From: Acetobacteraceae bacterium AT-5844
GTDB lineage: Bacteria > Pseudomonadota > Alphaproteobacteria > Acetobacterales > Acetobacteraceae
Direction: 5' to 3'
Assembly (NCBI GenBank): GCA_000245075.1
Contig: JH600030.1
Span: 47,779-81,938 of the forward strand
DNA length: 34,160 nucleotides
Position numbers and translations under genes: made by a program. This document shows, piece after piece, positions 15,993-25,454 of this stretch. The notes under the pieces were generated by a model that was given only the letters and a program-made list of their open reading frames with translations, had not been told where the DNA came from and ran no database searches. Every line of letters begins with the position of its first letter. The stretch's first letter is position 1.

Positions 15993-17522
15993 TTAGGGCC
16001 CCAGGGCCACCGTATAGGCGGCCGGGCGGTCCAGGAGCACCTTGGCGACGTCGGTATCCAGGCTGCGGCCCTCCGCCGGGGGGCAGGTATTGCGCAGGGC
16101 CGCTACCTCGCTGGCGGGCACCGGCGCCCGGGCAGCGCGAAGGCGGGCCAGCACGGCGGTGCGGGGCGCCTCGCCATTGAAGATCTGCGCCATCTCGGAT
16201 TGCACATTCTCGATGCCCAGGCTGGTGCAGATATTCGGCTGGATGCCGAGGCCCTGCACGGGCCACCCCAGCGGTGCCAGTACCCGGGACCAGGAGATCA
16301 GCACTTCCCCATTATTCGAGAGCGGTACGACCACCTGGATAAGCCCTTTGCCCAAGGTCGAGCTGCCAACCACCACGGCACGCTTCCGATCGGACAGCGC
16401 GGCCGTGACGATTTCAGCCGAAGAGGCCGTGCGGCCATCCACCAGAACGACCAGCGGCCGGCCCTGGGCCTGGTCCCGCCCGGTGGCGCGCCACTCACGA
16501 ACAGAATCGGGGTGGCGACCCTGGCTGCTGGCCACGGGGCCGTCGGTCAGGAAGAGGTCGGCCACCGTCATTGCCTGCATCAGCACGCCGCCGCGATTGC
16601 CGCGAAGGTCCAGCACCACTCCGCGTGGCGGTTGACCGTCCGCGAAGGAGTCGAGCAGGGCGAGGGAGAGATCTTCCGTGGTGTGGGCGGAGAAATGGGA
16701 AATGCGCAGCCAGAGCAGCCCGTCCGCCTTCTGGGCCCAGACCGTCTGGCTGGGCTGCGCGCTACGGTGCAAGGTGACGGTGAGGCGGCGATTACCCCGC
16801 CGGAGTTGAAGCTCCACGGCAGTATCCGCATAGCCCTCCAGCAGTTCGGCAGCCTCGGTGATGCGGCGCGCGGAGACGGGGTATCCGTCGATTGCGAGGA
16901 GTTGGTCGCCTTCCCGCAGCCCTGCCTGGGCGGCAGGCCCGTCCGGTGCCACTGAGGCGATGATAACGGTGCCACGCCGGCTGGCCGCCAGGCGGAGACC
17001 GAGTGAGGACTGGCCGACCCGGCGCTCTCGCGCCTGGGCCGCCTCCTGAGCCGTTACATAGCGGCTGTAGGGGTCCAGGTGGTTGAACAACTCGTCGAAG
17101 CCGGCCTGGATCATCCGCTCCACGCCGGCATGGCGCAGCAGGGGTGAGGCATTCCAGGCAGCGGCGTAGAACTCCGTCAGTGTGGTAGCCAGGATTTCCG
17201 CCGGGGGGCGTGGCTGCGGGCGCTGGGCGTCCGCGGGGGCTGCGGGGTTGGCGGGGGCCAGCAATTCGGCCAACAGCCGGTCCCCGAGGCTCAGGCGCAG
17301 CAGGCCGCTGAGCACCTCCGCATTGAGGCGCGTGTCCACGGCGCCGAGGCCACGCAGGGACCACAGCGCGAGATCGGCCGGGGCGGCGGGTTCCAGGTGG
17401 CGCTCAAGGATCGCGGTGAAGGCCTGTTGCAGGACCGTATGCACTGTGTTGCGCGGGAAGGGGCCTTCCTGCGCACGGGCGGGCAGCCCTGCCGCGAGGG
17501 TCAGCACCAGGGCCACGGCCAA
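15993..17522 (-). CDS. S41-family (carboxy-terminal processing type) peptidase
   Basis: Periplasmic serine protease of the CtpA/tail-specific family. From TTG 17522 it is 509 aa with a hydrophobic signal segment ending A-R-A-Q. An N-terminal helical region is followed by a PDZ domain (G-L-R-E-G-D-Q-L-L-A-I-D-G) and the S41 core V-L-D-L-R-G-N-R-G-G. The catalytic Ser is in T-A-S-S-A-E-I and the catalytic Lys in S-T-L-G-K-G. The start is unresolved. No ATG/GTG exists in frame between the rnr stop and TTG 17522, although the hydrophobic segment would be better capped by a few basic residues upstream (CTG 17528 gives M-R-L). It follows rnr by about 40 bases. Confidence 0.85.
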   Translation of the reverse strand: MAVALVLTLAAGLPARAQEGPFPRNTVHTVLQQAFTAILERHLEPAAPADLALWSLRGLGAVDTRLNAEVLSGLLRLSLGDRLLAELLAPANPAAPADAQRPQPRPPAEILATTLTEFYAAAWNASPLLRHAGVERMIQAGFDELFNHLDPYSRYVTAQEAAQARERRVGQSSLGLRLAASRRGTVIIASVAPDGPAAQAGLREGDQLLAIDGYPVSARRITEAAELLEGYADTAVELQLRRGNRRLTVTLHRSAQPSQTVWAQKADGLLWLRISHFSAHTTEDLSLALLDSFADGQPPRGVVLDLRGNRGGVLMQAMTVADLFLTDGPVASSQGRHPDSVREWRATGRDQAQGRPLVVLVDGRTASSAEIVTAALSDRKRAVVVGSSTLGKGLIQVVVPLSNNGEVLISWSRVLAPLGWPVQGLGIQPNICTSLGIENVQSEMAQIFNGEAPRTAVLARLRAARAPVPASEVAALRNTCPPAEGRSLDTDVAKVLLDRPAAYTVALGP

Positions 17523-17563
17523 CCGCAGAAAGGCGCCGCGTGAGAAGGGGATGCGAAGGAGCC

Positions 17564-19693
17564 CTAGCGCCGCCTTGCTCCGCTTGGCGCGGGCACGCCT
17601 TGCAGCAACTGGAACACCAGGCCGCCCGTGAGAGGGGCGGCGTCGGACAAGCGGACATCCACCGCTTGTCCAAGGCTGAACACCAACCGCGTGTTGCGGC
17701 CGGAAAGCCGGCGTTCGGCCTCCTCGTGAATCCATCGGTCGTCCGGCAGGGATGACAACGGCACGATTCCGCTCACGCCGTTCTCCTCCACCGTGACGAA
17801 GAGGCCGAACCGTGTCACCCCCGAAATACGCGCGGCGAATATGTTGCCAACGCGTGTTGCCATCAGGCCAGTCAGGTAGCGGTCCACCGCGTCGCGCTCG
17901 GCGGCCGCGGCGCGGCGCTCGGCCTGGGTGATGCGCTCACCGATATCGGCGAAGTCCGTGGCGTCCGCTGGGGGAATATGTTCCGGGCCCAGTTTCAGAC
18001 CCCCGATGAGAGCCCGGTGAACCAGCAGGTCCGCATAGCGGCGGATGGGGCTGGTGAAGTGGGCATAGCGGGGCAGGGCCAGGCCGAAATGCCCGAGATT
18101 GTCCGGGCTGTACGCGGCCTGGGACTGGCCGCGCAGAACGGCCTCATGGATCAGCTGCGCCTCTGGCCAATCCTTCGTCTTTTCCAGCAGGTCGGCGAAG
18201 TGGCGGGGGCGCAGCTCGCCCGCCGCGGGGAGGTCGAGTTCGAAACTGTCGAGGAACTGGCGCAGCCCTTCGAGCTTCTCATCGGAGGGGCGCTCATGCA
18301 CCCGGTACATGCAGGGCTGGCCCAGCTTCTCCAGCGTCTCCGCCGCGCAGACATTCGCGGCGACCATGAATTCCTCGATCAGCCGGTGGGAGTCGAGACG
18401 GATGCGCGGGACGACATCCCGCACCTGGCCGTTCTCATCCAGCAGCACGCGGCGCTCGGGCAGGTCGAGATCCAGCGTGCCGCGCGCATCCCGTGCCTTC
18501 TGAAGCGCGGCATAGGCGCCGAAGAGGGGGCCGATGGTCTCGGCCATCTCGCCGCGCAGATGGGCTTTCTGCACCTGTTCGTAGGTGAGGCGGGCGGCGG
18601 AGCGCATCAGGCCGCGCCCGAAGCGATGGTTGGTCTTGGTGCCGGATGCGTCGAAGCGCATCTCCACGAACAGGCAACCCCGGTTCTCGCCGGGCTTCAG
18701 GCTGCACCATTCATTGGACAGCGCCTCGGGCAGCATCGGCACGACACGGTCGGGGAAATAGACGCTGTTGCCGCGCAGGCGGGCTTCAGTGTCGAGCGCG
18801 CTGCCCGCCGGCACGTAATGCGCGACATCGGCGATGGCGACGAGGATGCGCCAGCCATCCGCTGTCGCCTCGGCCCAGACGGCATCATCGAAATCGCGCG
18901 CATCCTCGCCATCGATGGTGACGAGAGGGATGTCGCGCAGGTCCTCGCGGCCCTGGAGGTCCACGGGGCCGGCGGCGGCGGCTTCCGCCAGCGCCTCGGG
19001 GGGAAACGTGTCGGGAATGCCGTGCTGGTGGACGCAGAGGATGGAAACGGCACGCGGCGCGTCCATGCGCCCCAGCCGCTCCACGATGCGCACGGGGCGA
19101 AGGCCGCTGCCGATATGGCTGATGGGCTCGGCGAGGACCAGCTCGCCTGGCTCGGCGCCGCCTTCCTCGCCGGAGGGTACGGACCATTCGGCCTTGTGGC
19201 GCTTGTCCACCGGTTGCACGCGGCCATCCTGGAACAGCCCCAGCACGCGGACCGACGAAGGACCACCCAGGCGCTTGAAGGTGCGCCCGTCATACTTGTC
19301 GCCACCCATCGAGCGCAGCCGGGCCAACACCCGCTCACCGGGCGCCAGGGCCGGCTGGCCGGGGCGTTCCGGGCGCATATAGACCAGCGGTGCGCGGCCC
19401 TCGCCCTCCCATTCCACCGGGCGGGCGAGGGGGTCTCCATCCGGGTCGATGCCGAAGACCTCGACCACGGCGATCTCGGGCAGTTTCCGCGTATCGCGGA
19501 CGCGGCGGCTGCCGGAGCGGGCGACGACACCCTCGGCCTGGAGGTCCCGCAGCAGGGCGCGCAAGGCCGGGCGCTGATCCACGCTCAGGCCGAAATGGCG
19601 AACGATGTCACTCTTGCCGACATCGCCCTTCGCATCGCGCAGGAAGCGGCGAAGCTGGTCGCGCGTGGGCAGTGGCGCGGTGCCGCTGCCCAC
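17564..19693 (-). CDS. rnr: Ribonuclease R
   Basis: Processive 3'-5' exoribonuclease of the RNB family that degrades structured RNA and takes part in rRNA/tRNA quality control. The 709-aa product has an N-terminal winged-helix segment (about 8-60) and cold-shock-like regions (about 75-215). The RNB domain has metal-binding aspartates in I-D-G-E-D-A-R-D-F-D-D (260-270). A C-terminal S1 domain (A-R-I-S-G-V-T-R-F-G-L-F-V) follows. It lacks the long Lys-rich tail of the E. coli enzyme and ends shortly after S1. The start is GTG 19693, 17 bases after the topA stop, supporting cotranscription. Confidence 0.95.
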   Translation of the reverse strand: MGSGTAPLPTRDQLRRFLRDAKGDVGKSDIVRHFGLSVDQRPALRALLRDLQAEGVVARSGSRRVRDTRKLPEIAVVEVFGIDPDGDPLARPVEWEGEGRAPLVYMRPERPGQPALAPGERVLARLRSMGGDKYDGRTFKRLGGPSSVRVLGLFQDGRVQPVDKRHKAEWSVPSGEEGGAEPGELVLAEPISHIGSGLRPVRIVERLGRMDAPRAVSILCVHQHGIPDTFPPEALAEAAAAGPVDLQGREDLRDIPLVTIDGEDARDFDDAVWAEATADGWRILVAIADVAHYVPAGSALDTEARLRGNSVYFPDRVVPMLPEALSNEWCSLKPGENRGCLFVEMRFDASGTKTNHRFGRGLMRSAARLTYEQVQKAHLRGEMAETIGPLFGAYAALQKARDARGTLDLDLPERRVLLDENGQVRDVVPRIRLDSHRLIEEFMVAANVCAAETLEKLGQPCMYRVHERPSDEKLEGLRQFLDSFELDLPAAGELRPRHFADLLEKTKDWPEAQLIHEAVLRGQSQAAYSPDNLGHFGLALPRYAHFTSPIRRYADLLVHRALIGGLKLGPEHIPPADATDFADIGERITQAERRAAAAERDAVDRYLTGLMATRVGNIFAARISGVTRFGLFVTVEENGVSGIVPLSSLPDDRWIHEEAERRLSGRNTRLVFSLGQAVDVRLSDAAPLTGGLVFQLLQGVPAPSGARRR

Positions 19694-19710
19694 GGTGTCC
19701 GGGTCCCCGC

Positions 19711-22425
19711 TCAGGCCTTTTCCTTCGCTGCCGCCTTGGGCGTGGCGGCCTTCTTGGCGGCGGGCTTCTTGGCCGCCGGCTTCTTGGCGGTGGCGGTCTT
19801 CTTCGGTGCGGCCGCCTTTTTGGGCTTGGCTTCCGCACCTTCGGCCGGGGTGGCGGCCGCTTTCTTCGTGGTGGCCTTCTTCGCCGCGCCCTTCTTGGCG
19901 CCCTTGGGCGGCAGCTTCTTGCCCTTCTCCGCCAGCAGCGCCACGGCCTGGTCGAGGGTGATCTCTTCCATGGTCATGTTGCGCGGCAGGCTGGCCACGA
20001 AGCCGGCATGCTGCGCGAAGGGGCCGAAGCGACCCTTCTTCACCTCCACAGGCTCCCCATCCTTCGGATGTGGGCCGAGGGCGCGGACACGCGCCGCCGC
20101 ATCCGCCAGCAGGGAGACGGCACGGTTGATGCCGACGGTCAGCACATCATCGTCGCGGTCGAGCGATTTGAAGATGCTGCCCATCTTCACATACGGCCCG
20201 AAGCGCCCGATGGCGGCGGTGATTTCCTCGCCGGTTTCCGGATGCACGCCGACAACCCGGGGCAGGGAGAGCAAAGCCAGCGCGCGCTCCAGCGTCATGC
20301 TGTCCGGGTCCATGCCGCGTGCCAGGCTGGTGCGCTTGGGCTTGGTCGGCTTGCCTTTGGCATCCGTGCCGCCCTCGCCGAGCTGCACATAGACGCCATA
20401 GGGACCACGGCGGAGCGTGATGTCCTGGCCCGTTTCCGGGTCCACACCCAGTTCCTTCTGGCCGCCAGCGAGGCCGCCGGCTTCTGCCTCTCCTTCGGCG
20501 CCGGGCACGGCGAGAGGGCGGGTGTAGCGGCATTCCGGGTAGTTGGAGCAGCCGATGAAGGCACCGTTGCGGCCTAGGCGCAGCCCGAGCCTGCCACTGG
20601 CGCAGGAGGGGCAGGCGCGCGGGTCGCCGCCATCTTCCTTCTGCGGGAAGAAGTGCGGGCCGAGTTCCTCATCCAGCGCGTCGATGACGGCGGTGATGGT
20701 CAGGTCCTTCGTCGCGCCGACGGCGGCGTTGAACTCTTCCCAGAAGGCGCGCATCACCTCGCGCCAGTTGGCGCGGCCGCCGGAAATGTCGTCCAGCTGC
20801 TCTTCCAGCCCCGCCGTAAAGTGCGGGTCCACATAGCGCTCGAAGAAGGAGACGAGGAAGGTGGTGACCAGCCGGCCACGGTCCTCCGGCACAAAGCGCC
20901 GCTTGTCCAGCTTCACATAGTCGCGGTCCTGCAGCGTCTGCAGGATGGAGGCGTAGGTGGAGGGGCGGCCGATGCCGAGCTCCTCCATCTTCTTCACCAG
21001 CGACGCTTCCGAGTAGCGCGGCGGCGGCTGGGTGAAGTGCTGGTCGGCCTGGGCGGCGGTCAGCTTGGAGGGGTCGTTCTGCCGCATGGGGGGCAGGGTG
21101 CGGCCTTCCTCGTCGTCGCCGGCGCTGTCGTCCACATCCTCGCGATACAGCTTCAGGAAGCCGTCGAAGGCAATGACGCTGCCGGTGGCGCGCAGCTTGG
21201 TCTTGCCAGGGCCGTCGGCCAGATCGACCGAGGTCTGGTCCAGCTCGGCGGACTGCATCTGGCTGGCCACGGCGCGCTTCCAGACCAGTTCGTAGAGGCG
21301 GCGCTGCTCCGGGGAGAGGAAGCGCGCCACCTTCTCCGGCGTGCGGCGCACATCGGTGGGGCGGACGGCTTCGTGGGCTTCCTGCGCGTTCTTCGCCTTG
21401 GAGGAATATTCCCGCGGCGCGGCCGGGATGTAGTCGGGGCCGAACTCGTCCTTCACATGGTCACGGATGGCGAACATCGCCTCCCGCGCCATCTGCACGC
21501 CGTCCGTACGCATATAGGTGATGAGACCAACGGTCTCGCCCTGGATGTCCACGCCCTCATAGAGCTGCTGGGCGAGGCGCATGGTCTGCTGCGCGCCGAA
21601 GCCCAGCTTGCGCGAGGATTCCTGCTGCAGCGTGGAGGTGGTGAAGGGCGGCGGCGGATTGCGGCGGACGCGCTTCTTCTCAAGCTGCGCGACGGTGAAG
21701 CTGCCGGCCTCGACGGCGGCCTTGGCGCGGAGCGCGCTGGCTTCGTCCGGCAGGTCGAACTGCTCGAGCTTCTTGCCGTCCAGATAGGTCAGCCGGGCCG
21801 TGAAGGGCGCGCCATTGACGGTGAGGAACTTGCCCTCGACCGTCCAGTATTCGCGCGCCTTGAAGATCTCGATCTCGGCTTCCCGCTCGCAGATCAGGCG
21901 CAGGGCGACCGACTGCACGCGGCCGGCGGAGCGGCTGCCGGGCAGCTTGCGCCACAGCACCGGGGAGAGGGTGAAGCCCACCAGATAGTCCAGCGCGCGG
22001 CGCGCCAGGTAGGCGTCGATCAGCGGCGTATCGAGGTCACGCGGATGTGCCAGCGCATGCTGCACGGCGCGCTTCGTGATCTCGTTGAAGGTGATGCGGT
22101 GGACCTCGACGCCCTTCAGCGCGCCCTTCTGCCGCAGCATCTCCTGAACGTGCCAGGAGATGGCCTCGCCCTCCCGGTCAGGGTCGGTGGCCAGGAAGAG
22201 GCGGCGGGCGCCCTTCACGGCCTTGGCGATGGCCGCCACCTGCTTCTCGCCCCGGTCCTCGGCGGACCAGTCCATGGCGAAGTCCTCATCCGGGCGTACG
22301 CTGCCGTCCTTGGCGGGAAGGTCCCGCACATGGCCGAAGCTGGCCAGGACAGTGAAGTCCGAGCCCAGATATTTGTTGATGGTCTTCGCCTTGGCCGGCG
22401 ATTCGACGACGACGACGTCGGTCAT
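19711..22425 (-). CDS. topA: DNA topoisomerase I
   Basis: Type IA topoisomerase relaxing negative supercoils. The 904-aa protein has the Toprim domain (V-E-S-P-A-K-A-K-T at 8-16, D-P-D-R-E-G-E at 81-87), S-A-G-R-V-Q-S (166-172), and active-site Tyr304 in L-I-T-Y-M-R-T-D. One four-cysteine zinc motif (C-P-S-C ... C-S-N-Y-P-E-C) lies near residues 635-660. Several topoisomerase C-terminal repeats (G-P-Y-G-V-Y-V, G-R-F-G-P-Y-V, G-R-F-G-P-F) follow. The last ~70 residues are Lys/Ala/Pro repeats resembling histone H1-like tails, probably for DNA binding. ATG 22425 was chosen by the universal M-x-D-V-V-V-V-E-S-P start. Confidence 0.97.
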   Translation of the reverse strand: MTDVVVVESPAKAKTINKYLGSDFTVLASFGHVRDLPAKDGSVRPDEDFAMDWSAEDRGEKQVAAIAKAVKGARRLFLATDPDREGEAISWHVQEMLRQKGALKGVEVHRITFNEITKRAVQHALAHPRDLDTPLIDAYLARRALDYLVGFTLSPVLWRKLPGSRSAGRVQSVALRLICEREAEIEIFKAREYWTVEGKFLTVNGAPFTARLTYLDGKKLEQFDLPDEASALRAKAAVEAGSFTVAQLEKKRVRRNPPPPFTTSTLQQESSRKLGFGAQQTMRLAQQLYEGVDIQGETVGLITYMRTDGVQMAREAMFAIRDHVKDEFGPDYIPAAPREYSSKAKNAQEAHEAVRPTDVRRTPEKVARFLSPEQRRLYELVWKRAVASQMQSAELDQTSVDLADGPGKTKLRATGSVIAFDGFLKLYREDVDDSAGDDEEGRTLPPMRQNDPSKLTAAQADQHFTQPPPRYSEASLVKKMEELGIGRPSTYASILQTLQDRDYVKLDKRRFVPEDRGRLVTTFLVSFFERYVDPHFTAGLEEQLDDISGGRANWREVMRAFWEEFNAAVGATKDLTITAVIDALDEELGPHFFPQKEDGGDPRACPSCASGRLGLRLGRNGAFIGCSNYPECRYTRPLAVPGAEGEAEAGGLAGGQKELGVDPETGQDITLRRGPYGVYVQLGEGGTDAKGKPTKPKRTSLARGMDPDSMTLERALALLSLPRVVGVHPETGEEITAAIGRFGPYVKMGSIFKSLDRDDDVLTVGINRAVSLLADAAARVRALGPHPKDGEPVEVKKGRFGPFAQHAGFVASLPRNMTMEEITLDQAVALLAEKGKKLPPKGAKKGAAKKATTKKAAATPAEGAEAKPKKAAAPKKTATAKKPAAKKPAAKKAATPKAAAKEKA

Positions 22426-22489
22426 GGCAGGTGTCGCGTGCTCTCTCTGGCCACGATGCGGGCGGGCCGGACCCAAGGCGGATAACGTC

Positions 22490-23587
22490 TCAGTCGCTGC
22501 GAACGACCCGGTTGCCGGGCAGGCTCTCAATGCGCCCTTCCAGCTCCAGTTCCAGCAGGATGCCCTGCACCGCAGCAGCCGAGAGGTGGCAGCGCCGGAG
22601 CAACTCGTCAACAGTGACTGGGCTGTTGCCTATAAAATCAAGCAGTTGGGCAGCGCCCTCCGCCTCGGATCGGGGCGCCTGGGCTGATTTGGGGGCGGCT
22701 GGGGCGGGTTTTGCCTGGAACAGCGGCATCGCGCTGGGTGCATCCGGCAGGTGCGTGAGGATGTCGTCCACCGTGCCGGTGAGATGGGCGCCCTGGCGGA
22801 TCAGGTCGTTGGAACCGGCACAGCGCGGGTCGAGCGGGCTGCCGGGGACGGCGAACACCTCGCGCCCTGCCTCCAGGGCCAGGCGGGCGGTCATCAGCGT
22901 GCCGGAACGGTAGGCGGCCTCCACCACCACCACGCCGAGGCTGAGGCCGGCGATGATGCGGTTCCGGCGCGGGAAATGGCGGGCGATAGGGGCCGTGCCG
23001 AGCGGGGCCTCGGCCACCACGGCGCCCGCTTCGGCCAGCGCGGATTGCAGCCCGGCATGTTCCGGTGGATAGGCGATGTCGATCCCGCCCGGCACAACGC
23101 CGATGCTTTCGCCTGCCCGCAGCGCGCCTTCATGCGCCGCGCCATCGATGCCACGCGCAAGGCCGGAGGTGACGACGATGTCCCGCTCCGCCAGCGCTTC
23201 AGCCAATTCACTGGCCATGCGGCGGCCGAGAACGGAGGCGTTGCGGGCGCCGACGATGGCCACCTGCTTGCGGTGCAGGCAGGCCACGTCTCCCACCACG
23301 GCGAGCAGAGGCGGCGCGTCTTCCAGCAGGGCAAGGAGGGGCGGGTAATCTTCCTCTCCCCAGATGAGGAAGCGGCCGCCCATGGCGTCCAGCTTCTCCA
23401 GCTCGGCCTTGGCGGCATCGGCGGGGAAAGGGGTGAAGGGCGCGCCCTGGCGGTTGCTATGGCCCGGTAGCGCCTCGAGCGCGGCTGCGGCGCTGCCGTA
23501 GCGGGAGAGCAGGCGGCGCCAGGTGAGCGGGCCGATTCCCTCGGTCCGCGTCAGGCGCAGCAGGGCCAGGGTTTCGGCTTGGCTCAC
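22490..23587 (-). CDS. dprA: DNA-processing protein DprA
   Basis: Loads RecA on incoming single-stranded DNA during natural transformation. The 365-aa protein has an N-terminal helical (SAM-like) region, the Rossmann-fold DNA_processg_A domain with V-A-I-V-G-A-R-N-A-S, S-G-L-A-R-G-I-D-G-A-A-H, and F-P-R-R-N-R-I-I-A-G-L-S. A C-terminal winged-helix domain (about 300-365) follows an Ala/Pro-rich linker. The GTG start (23587) overlaps the plsY stop by 3 bases (GTGA), implying coupling. topA begins 64 bases after the stop. A dprA gene alone does not show competence; it is common in non-transformable bacteria. Confidence 0.94.
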   Translation of the reverse strand: MSQAETLALLRLTRTEGIGPLTWRRLLSRYGSAAAALEALPGHSNRQGAPFTPFPADAAKAELEKLDAMGGRFLIWGEEDYPPLLALLEDAPPLLAVVGDVACLHRKQVAIVGARNASVLGRRMASELAEALAERDIVVTSGLARGIDGAAHEGALRAGESIGVVPGGIDIAYPPEHAGLQSALAEAGAVVAEAPLGTAPIARHFPRRNRIIAGLSLGVVVVEAAYRSGTLMTARLALEAGREVFAVPGSPLDPRCAGSNDLIRQGAHLTGTVDDILTHLPDAPSAMPLFQAKPAPAAPKSAQAPRSEAEGAAQLLDFIGNSPVTVDELLRRCHLSAAAVQGILLELELEGRIESLPGNRVVRSD

Positions 23588-24168
23588 TTGCCCTTGCCGA
23601 TCCTGGGTTCGGTGCCGGCCAGCAGGCGGCGGATATTGTCCTTGTGCCGCCAGATGATCAGCAGAGCCACGAGCAGCGCGAAGCCCGCCAGCCGCAGGTC
23701 GCCGGAGAGCAGGGCGATGAGGGGCGCACAGGCGCAGGCGGTGAGGGCGGAGGCGGAGGAGATGCGGGTAATCTTCGCCATGACCACCCAGATCAGCGCG
23801 CAGATCAGGCCGATCCACCAGCTCGCGGCCAGCAGGATGCCGGCGCCGGTGGCCACGCCCTTGCCGCCCTTGAAGCCCAGCCAGGCCGGGAAGATGTGGC
23901 CGATGAGCGCGGCGATACCGGCGATCAGCCCGGCATCCCGGCCCCCGAGGGAGCCGAGAAGCAGCACGGGGATGGCGCCCTTCAGCGCGTCCAGCAGCAG
24001 GGTGGCGGCGGCCACCTTCTTGTTGCCGGTGCGCAGCACGTTGGTGGCGCCGATATTGCCGCTGCCGATGCTGCGGATGTCGCCCAGCCCGGCCGCCCGG
24101 GTCAGCAGCAACCCATAGGGCACGGAGCCGGAGAGGTAGCCAATGAGGGCGGCCAGGACAGGGATCAT
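23584..24168 (-). CDS. plsY: Glycerol-3-phosphate acyltransferase PlsY
   Basis: Integral membrane enzyme that acylates glycerol-3-phosphate from acyl-phosphate, the first step of phospholipid synthesis. The 194-aa product is strongly hydrophobic with several membrane spans. It has the three conserved loops: G-S-G-N-I-G-A-T-N-V-L-R near residue 37, K-G-G-K-G-V-A-T-G near 100, and a C-terminal H-K-D-N-I-R-R-L. ATG 24168 overlaps the pyrC' stop (ATGA). A start 27 bases earlier lies inside pyrC' and is less likely. Position in the pyrB-pyrC'-plsY-dprA-topA series implies coupled expression. Confidence 0.95.
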   Translation of the reverse strand: MIPVLAALIGYLSGSVPYGLLLTRAAGLGDIRSIGSGNIGATNVLRTGNKKVAAATLLLDALKGAIPVLLLGSLGGRDAGLIAGIAALIGHIFPAWLGFKGGKGVATGAGILLAASWWIGLICALIWVVMAKITRISSASALTACACAPLIALLSGDLRLAGFALLVALLIIWRHKDNIRRLLAGTEPRIGKGK

Positions 24169-25454
24169 CCGAACACCCGCTTGCCGGCCTTCCACGTGCC
24201 CAGCACCCGGCCTTCCAGCGGGCGGCCGTCGAAGGGCGAGTTCTGTGCCTTGCCGGGCAGCTTGCCGGCCTCGACCTTCCAGCCGCGCTCGAGGTCGAAC
24301 AGCACGAGGTCCGCGGGGGCGCCGCGGGTGAGGCGGCCGCTTTCCAGGCCCAGCAGCTCGGCGGGCTTCTGGGTGAGGTAAGCCAGTGCCTGGGGCAGGG
24401 TCAGGTCCCCGCCATGGACACGGGCCAGGGTGACACCCAGCAGCGTCACCAGCCCGGCGCCACCAGCCGCGGCCTGGGCGAAGGGCAGGCGCTTGTCGTC
24501 CGCGTCGCGCGGCTGGTGGTCGGAGGCGATGGCGTCGATGGTGCCATCCTTCAGCGCCTCCACCACGGCCAGCCGGTCCTCTTCCCGCCGCAGCGGCGGG
24601 GAGAGTTTCGCGTATGTGCGGAAGTCGCCGATGGCGGTCTCGTTCAGGTCGAAATAGGGGGGCGCGGTGTCGCAGGTGACGCGCAGCCCTTCATCCTTCG
24701 CCTGACGGATCAGTGCCAGTGCCGCGCCGGTGGAGACATGGGCGAAGTGCACATGGCCCTTGGTGAGGCGGGCGAGCGCAATGTCGCGCGCCACCATCAT
24801 CGCCTCGGCGGCGGCCGGAATGCCGGAGAGGCCCATACGGCTGGCCATCTCGCCTTCCGTGGCCACACCGCCACGGGCGAGGGAGGGCTCCTCCGGGTGC
24901 TGCACGACGAAGCTGCCGAAGGCGCGCGAGTAGGAAAGCGCGAGGCGCATGGTGCGGGCATCACCGATGGCATGGGTGCCGTCGGTGAAGGCGATGGCGC
25001 CGGCCTCCTTCAGCAGGCCGAATTCGGAGAGTTCCTTGCCGGCGCAGCCCTTGGTGGCCGCGCCATAGGGCAGCACGGTCAGGTTGCCGCTGGCCTCGCC
25101 GCGCCGCCAGACGAATTGCAGCAGGGCGGGGTCGTCCAGCGGATGGTCGGTATCGGGCAGGGCGCAGAGGGTGGTGATGCCGCCGGCCGCCGCCGCTTCC
25201 GCCGCGCTATCGATGGTCTCGCGGTACTCGCTGCCTGGTTCGCCCAGGCTGGCACGCAGGTCGATCAGGCCCGGCGCCAGCACGGCGCCGCCGCAATCCA
25301 CCACCGTTGCGCCATCCGGCACGCCGAGGGAGCCGCCATGGTCCGTGATGACGCCGCGGCTGACCAGCAGGCTGCCGGGCGAATCCAGGCCGGAGGCGGG
25401 GTCCACCAGCCGGGCGTTGGTGAAGAGGATGTCGGGAGAGGTGGAGGACATCAT
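24165..25454 (-). CDS. pyrX: Dihydroorotase-like PyrC' (catalytic residues missing)
   Basis: Amidohydrolase of the class I dihydroorotase family, 429 aa, directly after pyrB with an ATGA overlap. The zinc-binding HxH of D-x-H-x-H-L-R-E-P-G is changed: residues 65-74 read [10 protein letters not shown]. Both His (67, 69) and the substrate-binding Arg (71) are lost, and the M-P-N-T motif is L-P-D-T. Later ligands in Q-H-P-E-E, H-V-S-T and S-D-H are kept. This matches the inactive PyrC' subunits that form a dodecamer with aspartate transcarbamoylase in Pseudomonas, where they are structural. An active dihydroorotase should be encoded elsewhere in the genome. Confidence 0.88.
   Translation of the reverse strand: MMSSTSPDILFTNARLVDPASGLDSPGSLLVSRGVITDHGGSLGVPDGATVVDCGGAVLAPGLIDLRASLGEPGSEYRETIDSAAEAAAAGGITTLCALPDTDHPLDDPALLQFVWRRGEASGNLTVLPYGAATKGCAGKELSEFGLLKEAGAIAFTDGTHAIGDARTMRLALSYSRAFGSFVVQHPEEPSLARGGVATEGEMASRMGLSGIPAAAEAMMVARDIALARLTKGHVHFAHVSTGAALALIRQAKDEGLRVTCDTAPPYFDLNETAIGDFRTYAKLSPPLRREEDRLAVVEALKDGTIDAIASDHQPRDADDKRLPFAQAAAGGAGLVTLLGVTLARVHGGDLTLPQALAYLTQKPAELLGLESGRLTRGAPADLVLFDLERGWKVEAGKLPGKAQNSPFDGRPLEGRVLGTWKAGKRVFG

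Noticed and set aside
15880-16266. Minus-strand 128-codon frame at the end of the peptidase gene
   Set aside because: It is out of frame with the S41 core and has no features of its own; a shadow of the peptidase 3' end.
17978-20577. Very long plus-strand frames opposite rnr and topA (804 and 395 codons)
   Set aside because: High GC leaves antisense frames open. The minus strand gives full RNase R and topoisomerase I with catalytic motifs, and the antisense products have no recognisable domains.
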